Assembly: GCA_018842655.1 (NCBI GenBank)
Contig: JAGTWN010000004.1
Location: 3,658,001-3,722,000 of the forward strand
Length of the DNA stretch: 64,000 nucleotides
Direction of reading: 5' to 3'
Origin: Candidatus Pantoea haifensis
Lineage (GTDB): Bacteria; Pseudomonadota; Gammaproteobacteria; Enterobacterales; Enterobacteriaceae
The notes under the pieces are model-generated. The model had not been told where the DNA came from. It worked only from the letters and a program-made list of their open reading frames with translations, and searched no databases. The position numbers and the translations under genes are program-made. Shown piece after piece: positions 63,796 through 64,000 of this stretch (the stretch's first letter is position 1; every line of letters begins with the position of its first letter).

Positions 63796-64000
63796 GTGAT
63801 TGATCCAACCGCCAACATCCATCCCAGTTCTGTCATTGAAGACGGGGCCATTATTGGTCCCAACGTTCACATCGGCCCGTTCTGCTTTGTTGGGGCGAAT
63901 GTGGAAATTGGTGAAGGAACAGTCCTGAAGTCGCATGTGGTCATCAATGGCCATACGCGTATCGGTAAAGATAACCAGATCTACCAGTTCGCCTCCATTG
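63796..64000 (+). CDS. lpxA: UDP-N-acetylglucosamine acyltransferase, N-terminal part (partial)
   Basis: First step of lipid A synthesis. 68 codons are present before the window ends. Start GTG 63796 ([18 protein letters not shown]) four bases after the fabZ stop, with GGGAGG overlapping the fabZ end. Beta-helix hexads and [19 protein letters not shown] match LpxA. The catalytic His lies beyond the window. Confidence 0.94.
   Translation, partial: MIDPTANIHPSSVIEDGAIIGPNVHIGPFCFVGANVEIGEGTVLKSHVVINGHTRIGKDNQIYQFASI

Overview
The window is a 64-kb piece of gammaproteobacterial chromosome. Nearly every protein reads as a close relative of an Escherichia coli protein, and the gene order follows the E. 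coli aceEF to lpxA region. Missing E. coli neighbours (yacH, gcd, yadI/yadE, clcA, yadS, yaeI) and moderate protein divergence point to an Enterobacterales relative outside Escherichia. A Pantoea/Erwinia-type genome (Erwiniaceae) is my best guess; this is inference, not a database result.

Layout. 1-7033: pyruvate dehydrogenase (aceE end, aceF, lpdA) and aconitase B. 7233-10749: yacL, a DeoR-family regulator, the spermidine pair speE-speD, and yacC. 10868-14600: CueR-type promoter and cueO, then a variable islet with a PLP-dependent Cys/Met-metabolism enzyme and a decayed cbrA. 14762-17833: hpt, can, yadG-yadH. 18238-19250: an AT-rich acyltransferase islet. 19296-26359, mostly on the minus strand: panD, panC-panB, folK-pcnB, gluQ, dksA, sfsA, thpR. 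26434-31511: hrpB and mrcB. 31645-37607: the Fur-boxed ferrichrome operon fhuACDB. 37641-45860: hemL, erpA, a small secreted protein, btuF-mtnN, dgt, degP, cdaR. 45922-50953, minus strand: yaeH, dapD, glnD, map. 51269-64000: rpsB-tsf, pyrH, frr, dxr, uppS, cdsA, rseP, bamA, skp, lpxD, fabZ and the start of lpxA.

Functional themes. The right end is the classical envelope and translation cluster: ribosome assembly, isoprenoid and undecaprenyl lipid carrier synthesis, CDP-diacylglycerol, outer-membrane protein assembly with its chaperone, and lipid A. The left end covers acetyl-CoA production and TCA entry. Iron (fhu), cobalamin (btuF), copper (cueO), pantothenate (panBCD) and folate (folK) genes lie between.

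Sequence quality. At least 19 otherwise well-conserved genes, many of them essential in relatives (bamA, uppS, dxr, dapD, hemL, folK), carry single-base frameshifts. In every case adding one base, nearly always to a short homopolymer, restores the reading frame. I read this as systematic homopolymer under-calling in the assembly, not as gene decay. The coordinates below give full frame-corrected spans. The cbrA remnant is different: it has lost more than 200 internal codons and looks truly decayed.

I found no convincing new multi-gene system (no CRISPR, phage, toxin or transposase genes). The most unusual items are the long inverted repeat in the lpdA leader, the cbrA remnant, the conserved AUU start of pcnB, a possible leader peptide before dxr, an orphan terminator before acnB, and two variable islets.
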